A DNA stretch of 64,000 nucleotides from Lumbricus rubellus. Lineage: Eukaryota; Annelida; Clitellata; Crassiclitellata; Lumbricidae. Shown here one piece after another: positions 1 through 11,600 of this stretch. Position numbers and translations under genes: made by a program. Position 1 is the first letter of the stretch. Each line of letters opens with the position of its first letter. The stretch lies in assembly GCA_945859605.1 (NCBI GenBank), contig OX243824.1, forward strand, positions 2,132,078 to 2,196,077, given 5' to 3'. Below the pieces are notes generated by a model, which saw only the letters and a program-made list of their open reading frames with translations, made no database searches and was not told where the DNA came from.

Positions 1-100
1 AATTATATGGGGGGGGGACTGAAGAACAAGCCGCAGACAATTCTCACCTTGCATTGCTTATTAATATTTTTGTTACACTTTACAAATTATTTCAACAATC

Positions 101-150
<50 letters not shown>

Positions 151-254
151 AAAGTTCCTACTTAATTTAGTATTATTTATAAGCTACTACTTAATTTTGT
201 ATTATAATTATTTATAAGTTCCTACTTAATTTAGTATTATTTTTAAGTTCCTAC
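1..254. repeat. AT microsatellite and short tandem repeat
   Basis: An uninterrupted (AT)n tract lies at about 102-147. It is followed by four imperfect direct copies of a roughly 30-bp unit containing AAGTTCCTACTTAATTTAGT (about 157-254). The same unit resumes at 1242-1290, so the MITE at 255-1241 landed inside this tandem repeat. No gene is seen. Confidence 0.8.
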
Positions 255-1241
255 TTAACCCTCGGGCTACCAGAGGGGGTGGTATCCACCCCCCCAAGGT
301 TTTTCCCAAATCAAACTTTTTTCGTTAGGAATAAAATTTTGACGTTTTAGGTAGCTCTAGAGGATTCATTTGCACACATTTTGAGCTAAAATGTGTGATG
401 ATATACCATACCATTCAAAAGTTATACCCGATATACCCGAGGCACCAGGAGGGGGTGGATACCACCCCCCTTAGATTATCGGCTGTATCTTATCCGTCCT
501 TTGACATGAAGATACACCAATTACACCATTCTGTAGAGGGAATGTGGGGCTACATTTCCAGGCTCAGTGAGTTGTCTTTGGACAACCGGAAGTGCTCAAA
601 ATAAATTAAAATATAAATAAAGGTGTTTTATTTTCATAAAATATTCATGTTTTTCCTATTAAAAATTATTCATACTTTATTTTTTAAGAGAAATAAATTA
701 TGTCATTCTATAGAGGGCATTTAGGGCTATTTTTTATACCAATTAATTTGACATTTGATGACCGGAAGTGCTCAAAATAAATTTAAATGTGTGAAAATGT
801 TGAGTATTTTTTACAACGTTCGTAGACCGATAAGTCTGCGTAAGCGTTTTTCAGCATGTTTTACATGTTTTTTCTCTTTTTATTGTAACTAAAACTAACT
901 TATTACTAGTTTTTATAGTTGAATATTGGACTTTATTATATGTAAACTATTTTTCATCAAATAAATTATGTTAAAAACACACAGAATCTAATATTTTGCT
1001 TATGCGAAAGTATACAATTATTTGTGGAATCGACGGGTGCCTACGGTAAAAAATTCATAACTTCGGGGTGCTTTCATATATTTTAAATCTAAATATACCA
1101 TTTTGTGCAGAAATGAATGCTGAATCCATAGGTGTATTACAAGTTATGATATCTCAAACCAAACCCAAAATCCAGGGGGGTGGTAACCACCCCCCCTTGG
1201 TAGTCAGTGTTACAAAAATAGCGTGGTAGCCTGAGGGTTAA
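255..1241. mobile_element. TTAA-flanked piggyBac-like MITE, family 1, full length
   Basis: A 987-bp element flanked by TTAA on both sides (255-258, 1238-1241). Its ends are inverted: CCCTCGGGCTACCA at the left, and TGGTAGCCTGAGGG at the right. Just inside each end is a G/C-run palindrome of the type GGGTGGTATCCACCC. Related copies lie at 16325-17307, 50597-50975 (partial), 52466-52952 (half), 56479-57452 and 60973-62370. A 69-70-codon open frame recurs in several copies but resembles no transposase, so the element appears non-autonomous. TTAA duplication and CCC/GGG ends are typical of piggyBac-type transposition. Confidence 0.85.
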
Positions 1242-1670
1242 TTTTGTATTATAATTATTTTTAAGTTTCTACTTAATTTAGTATTATTTAGCGCCAGTTT
1301 ATATAGATTTAGGCTATAATAATATATTGATAATTATATCGTGACGATATTTGTGGGCGCTGAGAAATTTCCCATGATTAGGGGCTTTGGGGTCTACGTA
1401 GGCTACATTACGTTGTCCTTAATAATTTATTGTATTGTCTATAAGCATCTATGAATAAACCGGTTCCCGCTAGCCTAGGCCTACTTTGCTCGATGTGCGC
1501 TGTACAGTGTACAACAGTTGTCGAAGAAGGCCTACGATTACCGCCACATCGTAAGCCGCATATTCATTGGCTTGGAGCTAGGCCTACACCGATTCTGCTG
1601 TAATTTTGTCCTTTCAATAACAGGAACCTCGTAAATTCGTAAACATTGAAATTTAGCTTCCGCTACGAGC
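1242..1670. other. intergenic, no gene seen
   Basis: It begins with the continuation of the 30-bp tandem repeat interrupted by the upstream MITE. A possible decayed LINE tail (GCGCC near 1301, GGGCGCTG near 1356) follows. Nothing else is recognised. Confidence 0.5.
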
Positions 1671-1678
1671 CTGGTGTA

Positions 1679-2845
1679 CAGTGGCGGCGCCAGACACTTT
1701 TTGTAGCCAGGGCATAGCCAGGGCAGTCACACAAGTAGCCAGGGCAGAGGTCGAGTCGCGTGCTCGGTAGTATGGGCTTACATAAGCTTATAATTTGGCG
1801 TACCGTCAGGTAAGGCATGTTCAACAAGTTCGGCCGTACAGGGGCCTACACTTTAGGGAGCCCACACATGCGAATTTTTTAAAGAAAACAATTGGTAAAT
1901 TTTGCCGAAATTTCGACCAAACGACTTTAAAAATGTCCTCAATTTTTTGGTCGAAGGTTCCTCCAACAAATTTTCCGAACAGGGCCCCCACAATTCTTAA
2001 TCCGGCCCTGGCTACCGTGCTCGCCATAAAGTGATGCCACAGCTGGGTTTCCACTATATATTTGGATTTTGTTGGCCGTCGTCTGGGTTTCTGTTTGGGG
2101 GGACACAAATTCCGGGTTTATTTTAGTTATTGGACCATTGTAATTACAACGCATAAATACTGTGCATGCGCACTGAGCATTGCAATATGCAATTATGCAT
2201 TGTATTTATAGTGAAATTCAATGTAAAATGGTACATACTTCTTGTTCTACTAATTATAATTTGAAACTTCACAATCAAGATCTTACGTTGTCAATTCACG
2301 AATAATTTATAATCTGCATGGTGTCACAGAGGAATTATAGCTCTTCGCATAAATAATCTGTTTCGACATTTCAATATAGGCAAAGTTCCCTGCCAGAATT
2401 TTTCCCTGCCAGAACTTTTGCCCTGCCAGAATTTTTGCCCTGCCGGAATTTTTGCCTTCGAGAACTTTTGTCTGCCAGAATTTTGCCCTATTAGAATGTT
2501 TGCCCTGCCTGAATATTTCCCTGTCAGAACTTTTGCCCTGCCATAAGTTTCCTCTTTCAGAACTTTTACCCTGCCATAATTTTTGCTCTGGCAGAAATTT
2601 TCTCTTCTAGAACTATTGCCCTGCCATAATTTTTCTCTCCTAGAACTAATTGCCTTCCAGAATGAATGTTTTCATTCCAGAGAGGCTGAGAGAGCGGACG
2701 GACGTGAACAGTAAGAAGCAATATGCCTGAACAAATTCTGGCAGGGTAAAATTTCTGGCAGGGCAACGACCAGGGCAACAGGCAGGGAAAAGGCTTTTTT
2801 GGCAGGGCATTTGCCCTGCCATGCCCTGGCGTAGCGCCGCCACTG
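1679..2845. mobile_element. hAT-like non-autonomous element
   Basis: The left end CAGTGGCGGCGC and right end GCGCCGCCACTG are inverted repeats. The element is flanked by a perfect 8-bp direct duplication, CTGGTGTA (1671-1678 and 2846-2853), the hAT hallmark. The right half (about 2375-2660) is an array of degenerate 17-20-bp units built on TTTTGCCCTGCCAGAA. Related CCCTGCC/GGCAGGG words recur near both ends in opposite orientation, as expected of subterminal binding repeats. No transposase frame is visible. Confidence 0.85.
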
Positions 2846-2995
2846 CTGGTGTAATTATTATCATAGGCCGTAGGCCTAATTGTTAACTTGTCAAAACACG
2901 GCGGTGTCGGCGTGCTTTTAAAAATTAAAATTATTTTTGTCTGTCACGAAGCTGCAGCTCGAGTGCTCGACCGTTATAAATAAGTAGCCTAGTAG

Positions 2996-3419
2996 CCAGC
3001 GTTGCCACTCCTTGGGTTTTTTCACACGATCTTAGGTTTTTCAATCCGAACTTGGGAAATGGGTTTTTTGGGGACGAACTTGGGGTTTTTCTTGGGTTTT
3101 TCGGTCAAAAAATCTTGGGTTTTTCGATCCGAACTTGGGAAATGGCTTTTTTGGGGGACGAACTTAGTTTTTTTCTAGGGGTTTTTCGGTCAAAAACTCT
3201 TGGGTTTTTCGGTCCGAACTTGGGTTTTTCGATCCGAACTTGGGAAATGTTTTTTCGGGAAAAACTTGGGTTTCTGGCTCGATGACTAAAAAGGTCATCA
3301 GGATTTTCGAACGGAAAATTGTGGAAAATTTTCGGACGATTTTTGAGCAACTTGGGTTTTCTTGTGTTTTTTCTACGCTCCAACTTGTTTTTATTTTATT
3401 TTGAGAGTGGCAACGCTGG
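2996..3419. mobile_element. terminal-inverted-repeat element filled with a minisatellite
   Basis: The ends are a perfect 15-bp inverted repeat, CCAGCGTTGCCACTC (2996-3010) against GAGTGGCAACGCTGG (3405-3419). The interior is a degenerate tandem array of units containing TCCGAACTTGGG and GGTTTTTCG. No clear target duplication is visible, so the superfamily is left open. The open frames here are repeat artefacts. Confidence 0.7.
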
Positions 3420-4334
3420 TGGCAGAAGTCATGCAGGCCCGCTGCAGTCAAGTGAGGGCAAAATGATTCTGGAGATTTATTATCGAATTCAATCTACCAT
3501 TACGGCAGAAATCGGAGTCGCAATTAAATCATGCGAAATGTGACAAATATCAGATTTCGTTGATGGGACGAATAATAAGAATAATGGTCCAATCTACATG
3601 AAACAGCCGATTCAGTCACGAGAAGTAACAAAATATTCCGGTTCTCAAACGTCCTAAAAACACGCTTAATTATGAAAGTTCTCATACCGCTGGAGTTATT
3701 GTAGGCTACGCTAGCTACACGTCGATGCAGGCTACGTACATTATGAATAATTTTATGGCTGTGACTTTTGTAGAAATCCTTTGTAAATAATTGGCAGAGC
3801 TCGAATTCCGCTATTGCGTTTGCTAAACCCAGGCGGATCGAGCTGGTAAACTATAAATATAATTTTACAGATGACCTAGGCTAAGTGGGTGATAAATAAC
3901 TATTAAGATGTGCTTGCATTTATGGGCCTAAATAACAATAGATTGATAATTATTTCAGAATTTGTAATTTAAATTACTAGTATTCAGAGATGCACTGTAT
4001 GAATGAATGCATATTGCCTACATGCATGTCCGTATAATTTTGGCAAGTTTTACGAATATAAAATTTGTGCTAGAGAAATTTTAAAAATTAATATAGACTG
4101 GCGAATGCATATCTATGGGCGAATGAAACCTACGACATGGTAAGTTTACTTACTTGCTTTTTGTGATCAGCGAGGCAATGAAACGAACTACGGTGACCTT
4201 ATCGACATCTATCCATAAACAAAAGAAAGTTTTGATTTTTAGTTAAATTTTAATCGGCATCAAATCTTTTTTTTCTTCAAGAAAAGTCTTTCGGTGTTTA
4301 TTTAAAAAATTTCCTCTGTTTAAAAAAGCAAAAA
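3420..4334. other. intergenic, nothing recognised
   Basis: AT-rich sequence without a plausible exon, repeat end or RNA gene. Confidence 0.4.
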
Positions 4335-4985
4335 CGGTTAATCTCTATAATGACTCGGTAGCAAGTAAACATCATGGCGACCAAAGATCCGCTCATAATA
4401 GAGCGCGGTCACGTGACGGCAAAAGTAGCCCAATATTTTCGCGGCCTACGGTGATGTATAAGCCAATGTTTTCGCGAAAGTAAGTAAGTAAAAATACCAT
4501 GAAACGGTTATCTTAATAAATATTAATACGCTTAAATAAGCTAAAGAACACAACAAAATCGATGGACCTTAACACATTGGCCGCCATCTACGAGATATCT
4601 GGCGGTAAGCGCGAGATCTCGCGGTAAAAAACCGCGAGATATCTCCGCGGTTTTTTACCGCGACATCTCGCGGAGATATCTCGCGGTTTTTTACCGAGAG
4701 ATCTCGCGCTTACCGCCAGATATCTCGTAGATGGCGGCCAATGTGTTAAGGTCCATCGATTTTGTTGTGTTCTTTAGCTTATTTAAGCGTATTAATATTT
4801 ATTAAGATAACCGTTTCATGGTATTTTTACTTACTTACTTTCGCGAAAACATTGGCTTATACATCACTGTAGGCCGCAAAAATATTGGGCTACCTTTTTG
4901 CCGTCACGTGACCGCGCTCTATTATGAGCGGATCTTTGGTCGCCATGATGTTTACTTGCTACCGAGTCATTATAGAGATTAACCG
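4335..4985. repeat. 651-bp near-perfect palindrome
   Basis: The left arm (from CGGTTAATCTCTATAATGAC at 4335) and the right arm (ending GTCATTATAGAGATTAACCG at 4985) are reverse complements over roughly 310 bp each, with few mismatches and a very short centre near 4660. The centre is itself a TTAA-flanked palindrome at 4569-4749 rich in CGCGAGATATCTC words. A foldback transposon or an inverted duplication can explain it. An assembly or library artefact cannot be excluded by reading. Confidence 0.9.
4569..4749. mobile_element. palindromic TTAA element at the palindrome centre
   Basis: Inverted ends TTAACACATTGGCCGCC and GGCGGCCAATGTGTTAA enclose alternating GCGGT, TTTTTTACCGC and GAGATATCTC motifs. 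The small element at 18465-18546 has nearly the same ends (TTAACACGTTGGC), so this is probably a family. Confidence 0.6.
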
Positions 4986-5487
4986 CAAAAACATATTGAG
5001 CTACAATGGAAAATTTCCTTCTTTTGATGTGAGTTCCTCGTTAAACGCGCGCTTTTAAGGATTATACCCGGCAGGTCGGAACGTGTTGGTTACTATAAAT
5101 TATTATAAAACTATGCAAGGTTTCAGAGTATTTTAAAAATCAGACTTTTGAAGATAAGAGAGCTATGAGAAGTGCTGTTGTATTCTTGTTATGGTTGGCC
5201 AACAGCCTATAGTCTGACATGTGGTGAGAGAAATGTGCTGTAAATTACTTTGAGCCGGTTTGGGGCACACTACTCGTTTGGCAGAAGTGTTTAAAAGTGT
5301 GCCACAGTGATTGTTGTGTGACTTTCAAACCCCTATAACACAGCAATTTAATACAACCAGGTGCTGATGAATAATGCACTCTGAAGTTACCCACATGAAT
5401 AAAGGATGCTAGGAATTAAATTATTGTTTTTATGATTAGCCTATTATTATTTACTACCAATATTATTCACTACTGTTATTATTCATT

Positions 5488-5570
5488 CATTCAGACATTT
5501 ATATAGCGCTCCATCAAGTAAAAAAACTACTCAGAGGCGCTCCCGACTCCAGCGCGCCTAAAAAGAACAT
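5488..5570 (-). repeat. CR1/L2-like LINE 3'-end fragment
   Basis: Read on the minus strand this is the recurrent LINE tail: GGGAGCGCCTCTGAG, then a GCGCTATATAAATG-type motif, then (GAAT)n. It lies just upstream of the first coding exon of the coiled-coil gene. Confidence 0.7.
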
Positions 5571-5602
5571 TTGTAATGTGCATTTGTTGCATTTTACTCC
5601 AG

Positions 5603-8600
5603 GTTCAGCTGATTACCGATTTAAATTCTTTCTCCACAATCCGACAACTCAGAAATGAATTCCAGTCTCGAACTCGACAACGAAAACTTGCGTCAGAAGC
5701 TGCAGGACTTGCGCAAAACCAATTCGTCTCTCGTCACCGAGAATCACAGACTAATCGAAATGCTTGAAACCGTTGGTTGCGAGCTGCGCAATTCTTCGTC
5801 TCGCATCCGAAGTCTCGAGGAGTCCGTCGAAAGTTATCGTTGCAAGTCGCAAGAACTGAGTGGCGTCGTAACAGTTTTCGAGAGCGCGAGCAAGGCGAGC
5901 GAGAAGGATTGCGAGAAGCTGAAGCAGAAGTACGAAGAGTGCTCGCATCAACTTGCGGAGTCGGCTCGACTAATGCAGAGCCAGTCGGACGCAATCGAGT
6001 CGCTTAAGATGCAAGTCGACGAATTGAGGAACTTGCGGACGAAGACGGAAGGTGGTTGACAATTGTAATTGTAGTGCAATTCAGTTATATGTGATGTCAA
6101 TCAGTATTCCTTTGAAATGCAATAATTATGAGATTTTGGATTGGTGATAATGGTTCTAAAGGTGGAGGATGGTGATGATGACGAGGTGGAAAAGGCTGAT
6201 GGTGATGAATGCCTGGCAATATGATGTAATAATAAAATATAATAATGATTATAACATTTATTGAAATAAAACATTACTACTACTAGATTATTCATCTATG
6301 GTTGTTGGACATTTCAAATTTCTGCATAATTATTTGCAGCCACTTTGGATGAAAACAAAATGATATAATTATTTTTTATTTCAAAATAAAATATTTGCTC
6401 TTCTGTGCAGGTCGCACTTCTTGTCCCATATGTGCGTAATTCTATCCGGCAGCGATGTACTTTCGCTGTTGCTGGCCCTGTAGTTTGGAATGGACTACTT
6501 CCAAATTTGTAGTAGAAGTATTTGCTGTTTAACGTCACTGTGTGGTAGCAAAGACCATTAGCGATGCCCTCCTTCTTTATCCAGGCATGGGACTGGCACT
6601 GGCAAGTGCAACCAGTGGCGCAGTTCTCCATATTTGTGCTGCCATGGGCCTGTGGTTCTCTGGCACGTTCTGTCGCAATGTTAAAACTGCTCTTTAGTCA
6701 ATACCGAGTCCGGAGTGCTCCTGAGTAGTTACCGAGAAGGGGCGCATGTGAATTATTGTAATGAATGAATGAATAAATTATCCATTTAGTTTTACGATTT
6801 CTGTTCGCATTGTTTTAGCCGAGCGCAACCTTGCGTTGGAAACTGCCGAGAAGATCCAGCGTTCTTACGAAGAGCTGCAGATGCGATTCAAGAAGACTCT
6901 TTCGTCTTCTGAAGATGATGCCAACGTGTTGCACAAAGAACGCACCCAACTACACAACGACCTTGAAGATCGCTGTTCACAGATCAAGGTTCTTCAGGAC
7001 GACGTAAAGAACCTACGAGCAGAGATCGGCGCGCTGAAGAACGCGCGACGAGAGAACGAGACGAGGAACGCGGATCTGAGAACGCAGACGAAGAACCAGT
7101 CAACGAAGATCGAGAAGTTGGAGCAAGATTTGGAAATGCACAAAAAGTTTAAGGTGAAGAGAAGTTGACGTTTCTGTTTATCGGTGTTTTTGTGTGTGGG
7201 TGAGCTAATTTGTTATTGCACCTGTCATCAATTGTGGCGCCACACACCGTAATCAGCATTAAGTCGGAGATTACACATCAGAGATATTAGAAAAATAGTA
7301 TGTTTGTGATTTTTAATTTTGTTAAAAAAATTTTATCTTAAAAATTTTTCCCCCACTTTTTTCAAACGACAAGTTGCTAAGCTATTTTAATGCTCGTGAT
7401 ATAAATATTTTTTAAAAAATTAATTATATTTAATTAATTAATTAATTTAATTATATCACTTATTTCCTTATATCTTCGGTTAGAATTAAGCTAGAGCAAT
7501 AATTTTTGTGTCATTTTGATGCCTGAGACAAGGCCTTTGAAATGATGTATCAAACTCCATATCTTGGAAAATTACCTTAACTCAATCCCGCCTGAATTGT
7601 TCCGATACCTATTGGGTTTATCGGGTCACCCGCGACCCGATCCGGCGGGAAAGAGTTAATGTTGATTACGGTGTGCGGCGCCACATTTGTCATGTGATGC
7701 CGAGATCCTGGGTTCGATCCTCTGATCCACTGAGATGGTTTCTGTGTCGAGAAATCCTTTACTAGCAATGTCTTCCCCCACCACACCCCAACTTCCACTG
7801 GTACGCCACCCATGAAATTATAGTTTTCAGAATTTGTTTTTCTCACCCGACCCTCTTCCACCCCCAGACCACATGACACCCCACAACACTCCGACCTCAA
7901 CCGGTACACCACCCGTGAAATTTGAGTTTTCGGGAAAAAAATTCTTTTCCCCAACCCCTCCTGTGTTTGGTGGAGGCGAAGTGGCCCGTGTAAAAATCTG
8001 TGTAGTTGTAACGTTTCAGGTGAATAAGTGTGAAACTATGCATGGCAACAGTTGAAAAAGGTAGGGAAAATTAGGATTTTTGCCCCCACCCTGGCTCCCA
8101 TGGTGGAAGAGATTCGCCGACCCCACAATGACCTGCACCAGGTCGAGCCCCACCCCCCTGCGAAGGATTGGGGTCGATTGCTTCAAAACTGTGGCCATGC
8201 ATAGCTAAGAAAGCCACAAGCAAACAAACAAACAAACATACACAGATTTACCGAAATAAATATAAGATTAGTGAGAATTATTGTAAAGGTCAGTTTAGAC
8301 ACCTTTTTATCGTGTCATTCGAATAATATAAGTTCAGAGGGGTTTCAACGCATAATAAAGTCTTGTCATACCCATTATTCTGTTCTACCCCAAGTAAAAT
8401 AAACTACAATACTCAAACTGCATAATACATAGTTAAGCATAAGAATAGCAATAAGAAGTTGTTAATTGGAAGCACCTTGACAGCGTGGAAAATTGTTTGT
8501 ATTTACACTTGTTATAGCGCCCCTTCAAACCCATGCTACTCAGAGGCGCTCCCGAATGCAGAGCAGACACTGCATCGGACTTTCACGCCAAAGCGCTGAG

Positions 8601-11600
8601 CAATTGTGAGTGAAGGACTTTCCAAAGGTCCTTACGCGGTGAGGTGGATTCGAACCTCGAATCTTTCGGCTCCAAGGCAACGACGCAACCACTACACCAC
8701 CGCGTCCCACAAATGTCACAGTTATAATTTATAAAGAGTGATGTGCTGGAATATGCCAACTTAAATGTTGCCAAAGGCAACGGCCTCTGTTGCCATAAGC
8801 CCTCGTCAAGTCTAGATCCACCATCAACGGCCATACTAAGGACGACGTTAAAATTTGAATAATTATAATTGATATGCGTTTATTTAAAACGCTCTCCATT
8901 AGACACCTTTAAAACGGTTTCACGCAAAGCTATATAAAGGCAATCTCTAACATTTATTTCGTATTGTGTCTTTTTTTGATACTCTATTCCTATCCAATCC
9001 ATGTAATCGGTGCCACATAAGTTTATCGAGCTTAAGAAATGCATAATAATGAAGAAAAATTTAAAAGGTAAATCTAATGCATCATGATAATCCGCCATTT
9101 CGGACCTGCGATCATGTGCATATCAGTGATTTTTGGGGGTGCATTCCTTTGATCGCGCAAGATCATTGAAGACCGCATGCACATTGTTAAAATGTTTACA
9201 TAAACTTTGTATGAAGTTGTCGATTAGGTAAGCTGCACATTTTAGACACCTTCAAAACGCGATCACACGACGATATAATAGCCGGCTGTTTGCTGAAAAG
9301 CGGTTGATTCACTAGAAGTGGAAATAAAAACAGGAGAGAAAGAAACAGAACCCGAGAAAAACTGAAAAGGAAATAACTGCTCAGAGGCGCTCCCGACCAA
9401 GGTCAGCCAAGAAAGCAATGTGCAACAGTTGCTAAAACTGAGAAAGATGTGAGACGTTGTTAAACCCAATATCAAGCGGGTGATGGTTATTACAGATGAT
9501 GGTGATGATGATGATGGTAGCAGCTGTACATAGTTACAATTTTGGTAATAATAATGTCGATGATTATAGCGACAAGTACCATATTTGAGTTCACCACGTA
9601 ATGATTATAATTGATTATTAATAATTCCCATAATTATACAAGTTGAAAGATATTTTAAAATTCGTGTTGTAACCAAGAATACTGGAGTTCACAAAGTAAT
9701 AATTATAATTGATAATTAATAATTCGCATTTACACACGTAAAAAGATATCACCAGATATCGTGTTGTAGCAAACAATGCTTTTCTTCATTTCAGGTGAAG
9801 AACGGCGAGATGAAGACCGTGATGGATCAGCAGCGGAGGAGGATAGCAACGCTCGAAACCGACATTCGATCAATCCATTCAAAGCTTTCGCAACTCGAAT
9901 CACTTCTTACGTTTTCTAAAAAGACCGCTGTTAAAAGTCGAAATTCCGCGCAAAACGTCGGAACTCTGGCCTCTGGTGCCGCGGCGAAAACCGATCGGAA
10001 TGGAGCTTTCGACACCGTCGACCTGGACAAACTGGTAGCGGCGGAAGGAGAATTGCTTCAGCTTCGAGCGGACGTGGTACGGTTGGCCAGCGGGTTTGCT
10101 GAATTGTCTGGAAAGGATTTGAGTGGAGTTGTAAACACTGAGGAGTTGGAGAAAGTGTCGGATAGAATGGAGAAGTTGGAGAATGGGAAAATGGAGGATT
10201 TGGTTGGGAGCGTCGAGAAGAGAATGTCGAAGTTCGAGTCGATGAACGCACGACTTGTGTCGCACGTCGCAAATCTCAACGCACAGATATCGGAGCTGCA
10301 GAGGAAAGGTGGCGAGGAAACTGCGAAGCACGAGCGTGAACTTCAGAAAAGAACGCAGCAGATTGTTCTGCTGGAAAAGCAGTTGGACGAGAAGGCGCAG
10401 GAAGTGGCGACGCGAATGTTTGAGATGAACGGCTTGAAGGAGGAGTTGGAGCGATCCGGTGCGGATTGCGGAGAGGTGCGGGCGGAGTTGGAAGCGAAGC
10501 GGCTTGAATGCCGACGGATGGGGGCTGATATGACCCGACTGAAGGAGCTGCACTCGGAGCACTGTGTGGAGCTGGAGGGACAGATTTCGATGGTTGAGAA
10601 GGAGCGTGAGGAGACGAGGAAATGTCTGGAGCAGACGGAGGCGCGGTGTAGGGCGCTCCAGCAGAGTTTGAGTCAAACGATCGATATTTCGGATGCATTG
10701 AAGGATGATCTTGAGGGATGTCGACAGCTGGAGGCGATGGTAGTTGCGGTGGAGAGGGATGCGAGGGAGGCTGCGGAACGTTCGGAGGAGATGGAGGAGA
10801 TGATGCGCTCGCTGCGGACGGAGTTTGATGGGAAGATGGAGAGTGCGAGACGAGTTGAGGAGGAGTATCGGACGCAGTTGGAGGAGCGGGGTGAGCGAGT
10901 GAGGAGCTGCGAGGAGCGGTTGAGTCGAGCGGAGGAGCAGGTTAGGGTGAAGGAGGACGAGATTACGAGGTTGTTGGAGGAGCTGAGTCGTAGTCAGGCA
11001 TCGGTTGGGGATGCCGCGGAGAAAGCGGAAACTGTGGAGCGTGAGCGGAGTGCGATCCAGAGGGAGATATCTGAGTTGAAGCGGGAGGTTTCGAGACTCG
11101 AGTCGTCGCTTGATACGGCCGAGGAAAAGCTGGAGGAGGCGTTGGAGGATGTATCGCGGAAGGATGGTAGGATTGAGGATCTGACGCGGAAAAATGAGGA
11201 TGCTCGACTTGAGAAAGCGAAGGAGGAGAGGATGCTTTCGAAGGTGGAAGAATTGGAGAGAGTGCGGATGGAGCTGGAGATGGAAGTGGATAGGGTGGAT
11301 GGTGCGTCTGTGAAGCAGCAGGGGGAGATTGAGATGTTGAGGGTGATGTTGAAGGAACGCGAGTCGGCCATTGAGGATCTCCAGGGGCGGGTTGTACGCG
11401 CGTACAAAGATCTCCAGGAGAAGACGAAAATGGATAAGCATTCGTTTGCTGAGGTTGAACAGTTGAAGGCGGAGGCGCACACGAGGGACTCTCATCTGGC
11501 GGAGGCCGCGAGGAAAGCAGAATCACAGGAAAGGGAATTGAGGAGTTGCAAAACACAGCTGGGGAATGTGCAAGCCGCGTTGACACAGCGCACGGAAGAG

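Noticed and set aside
8660..8708. tRNA gene call on the SINE heads
   Set aside because: Box A and box B are present, but no cloverleaf or acceptor stem pairs, and the sequence continues into the SINE body.
9900..11495. 531-codon minus-strand open frame opposite exon 3, plus several 60-200-codon ones
   Set aside because: Shadow frames created by purine-rich coiled-coil coding sequence; composition is Arg/Leu/Ser/Pro-rich with no domain.
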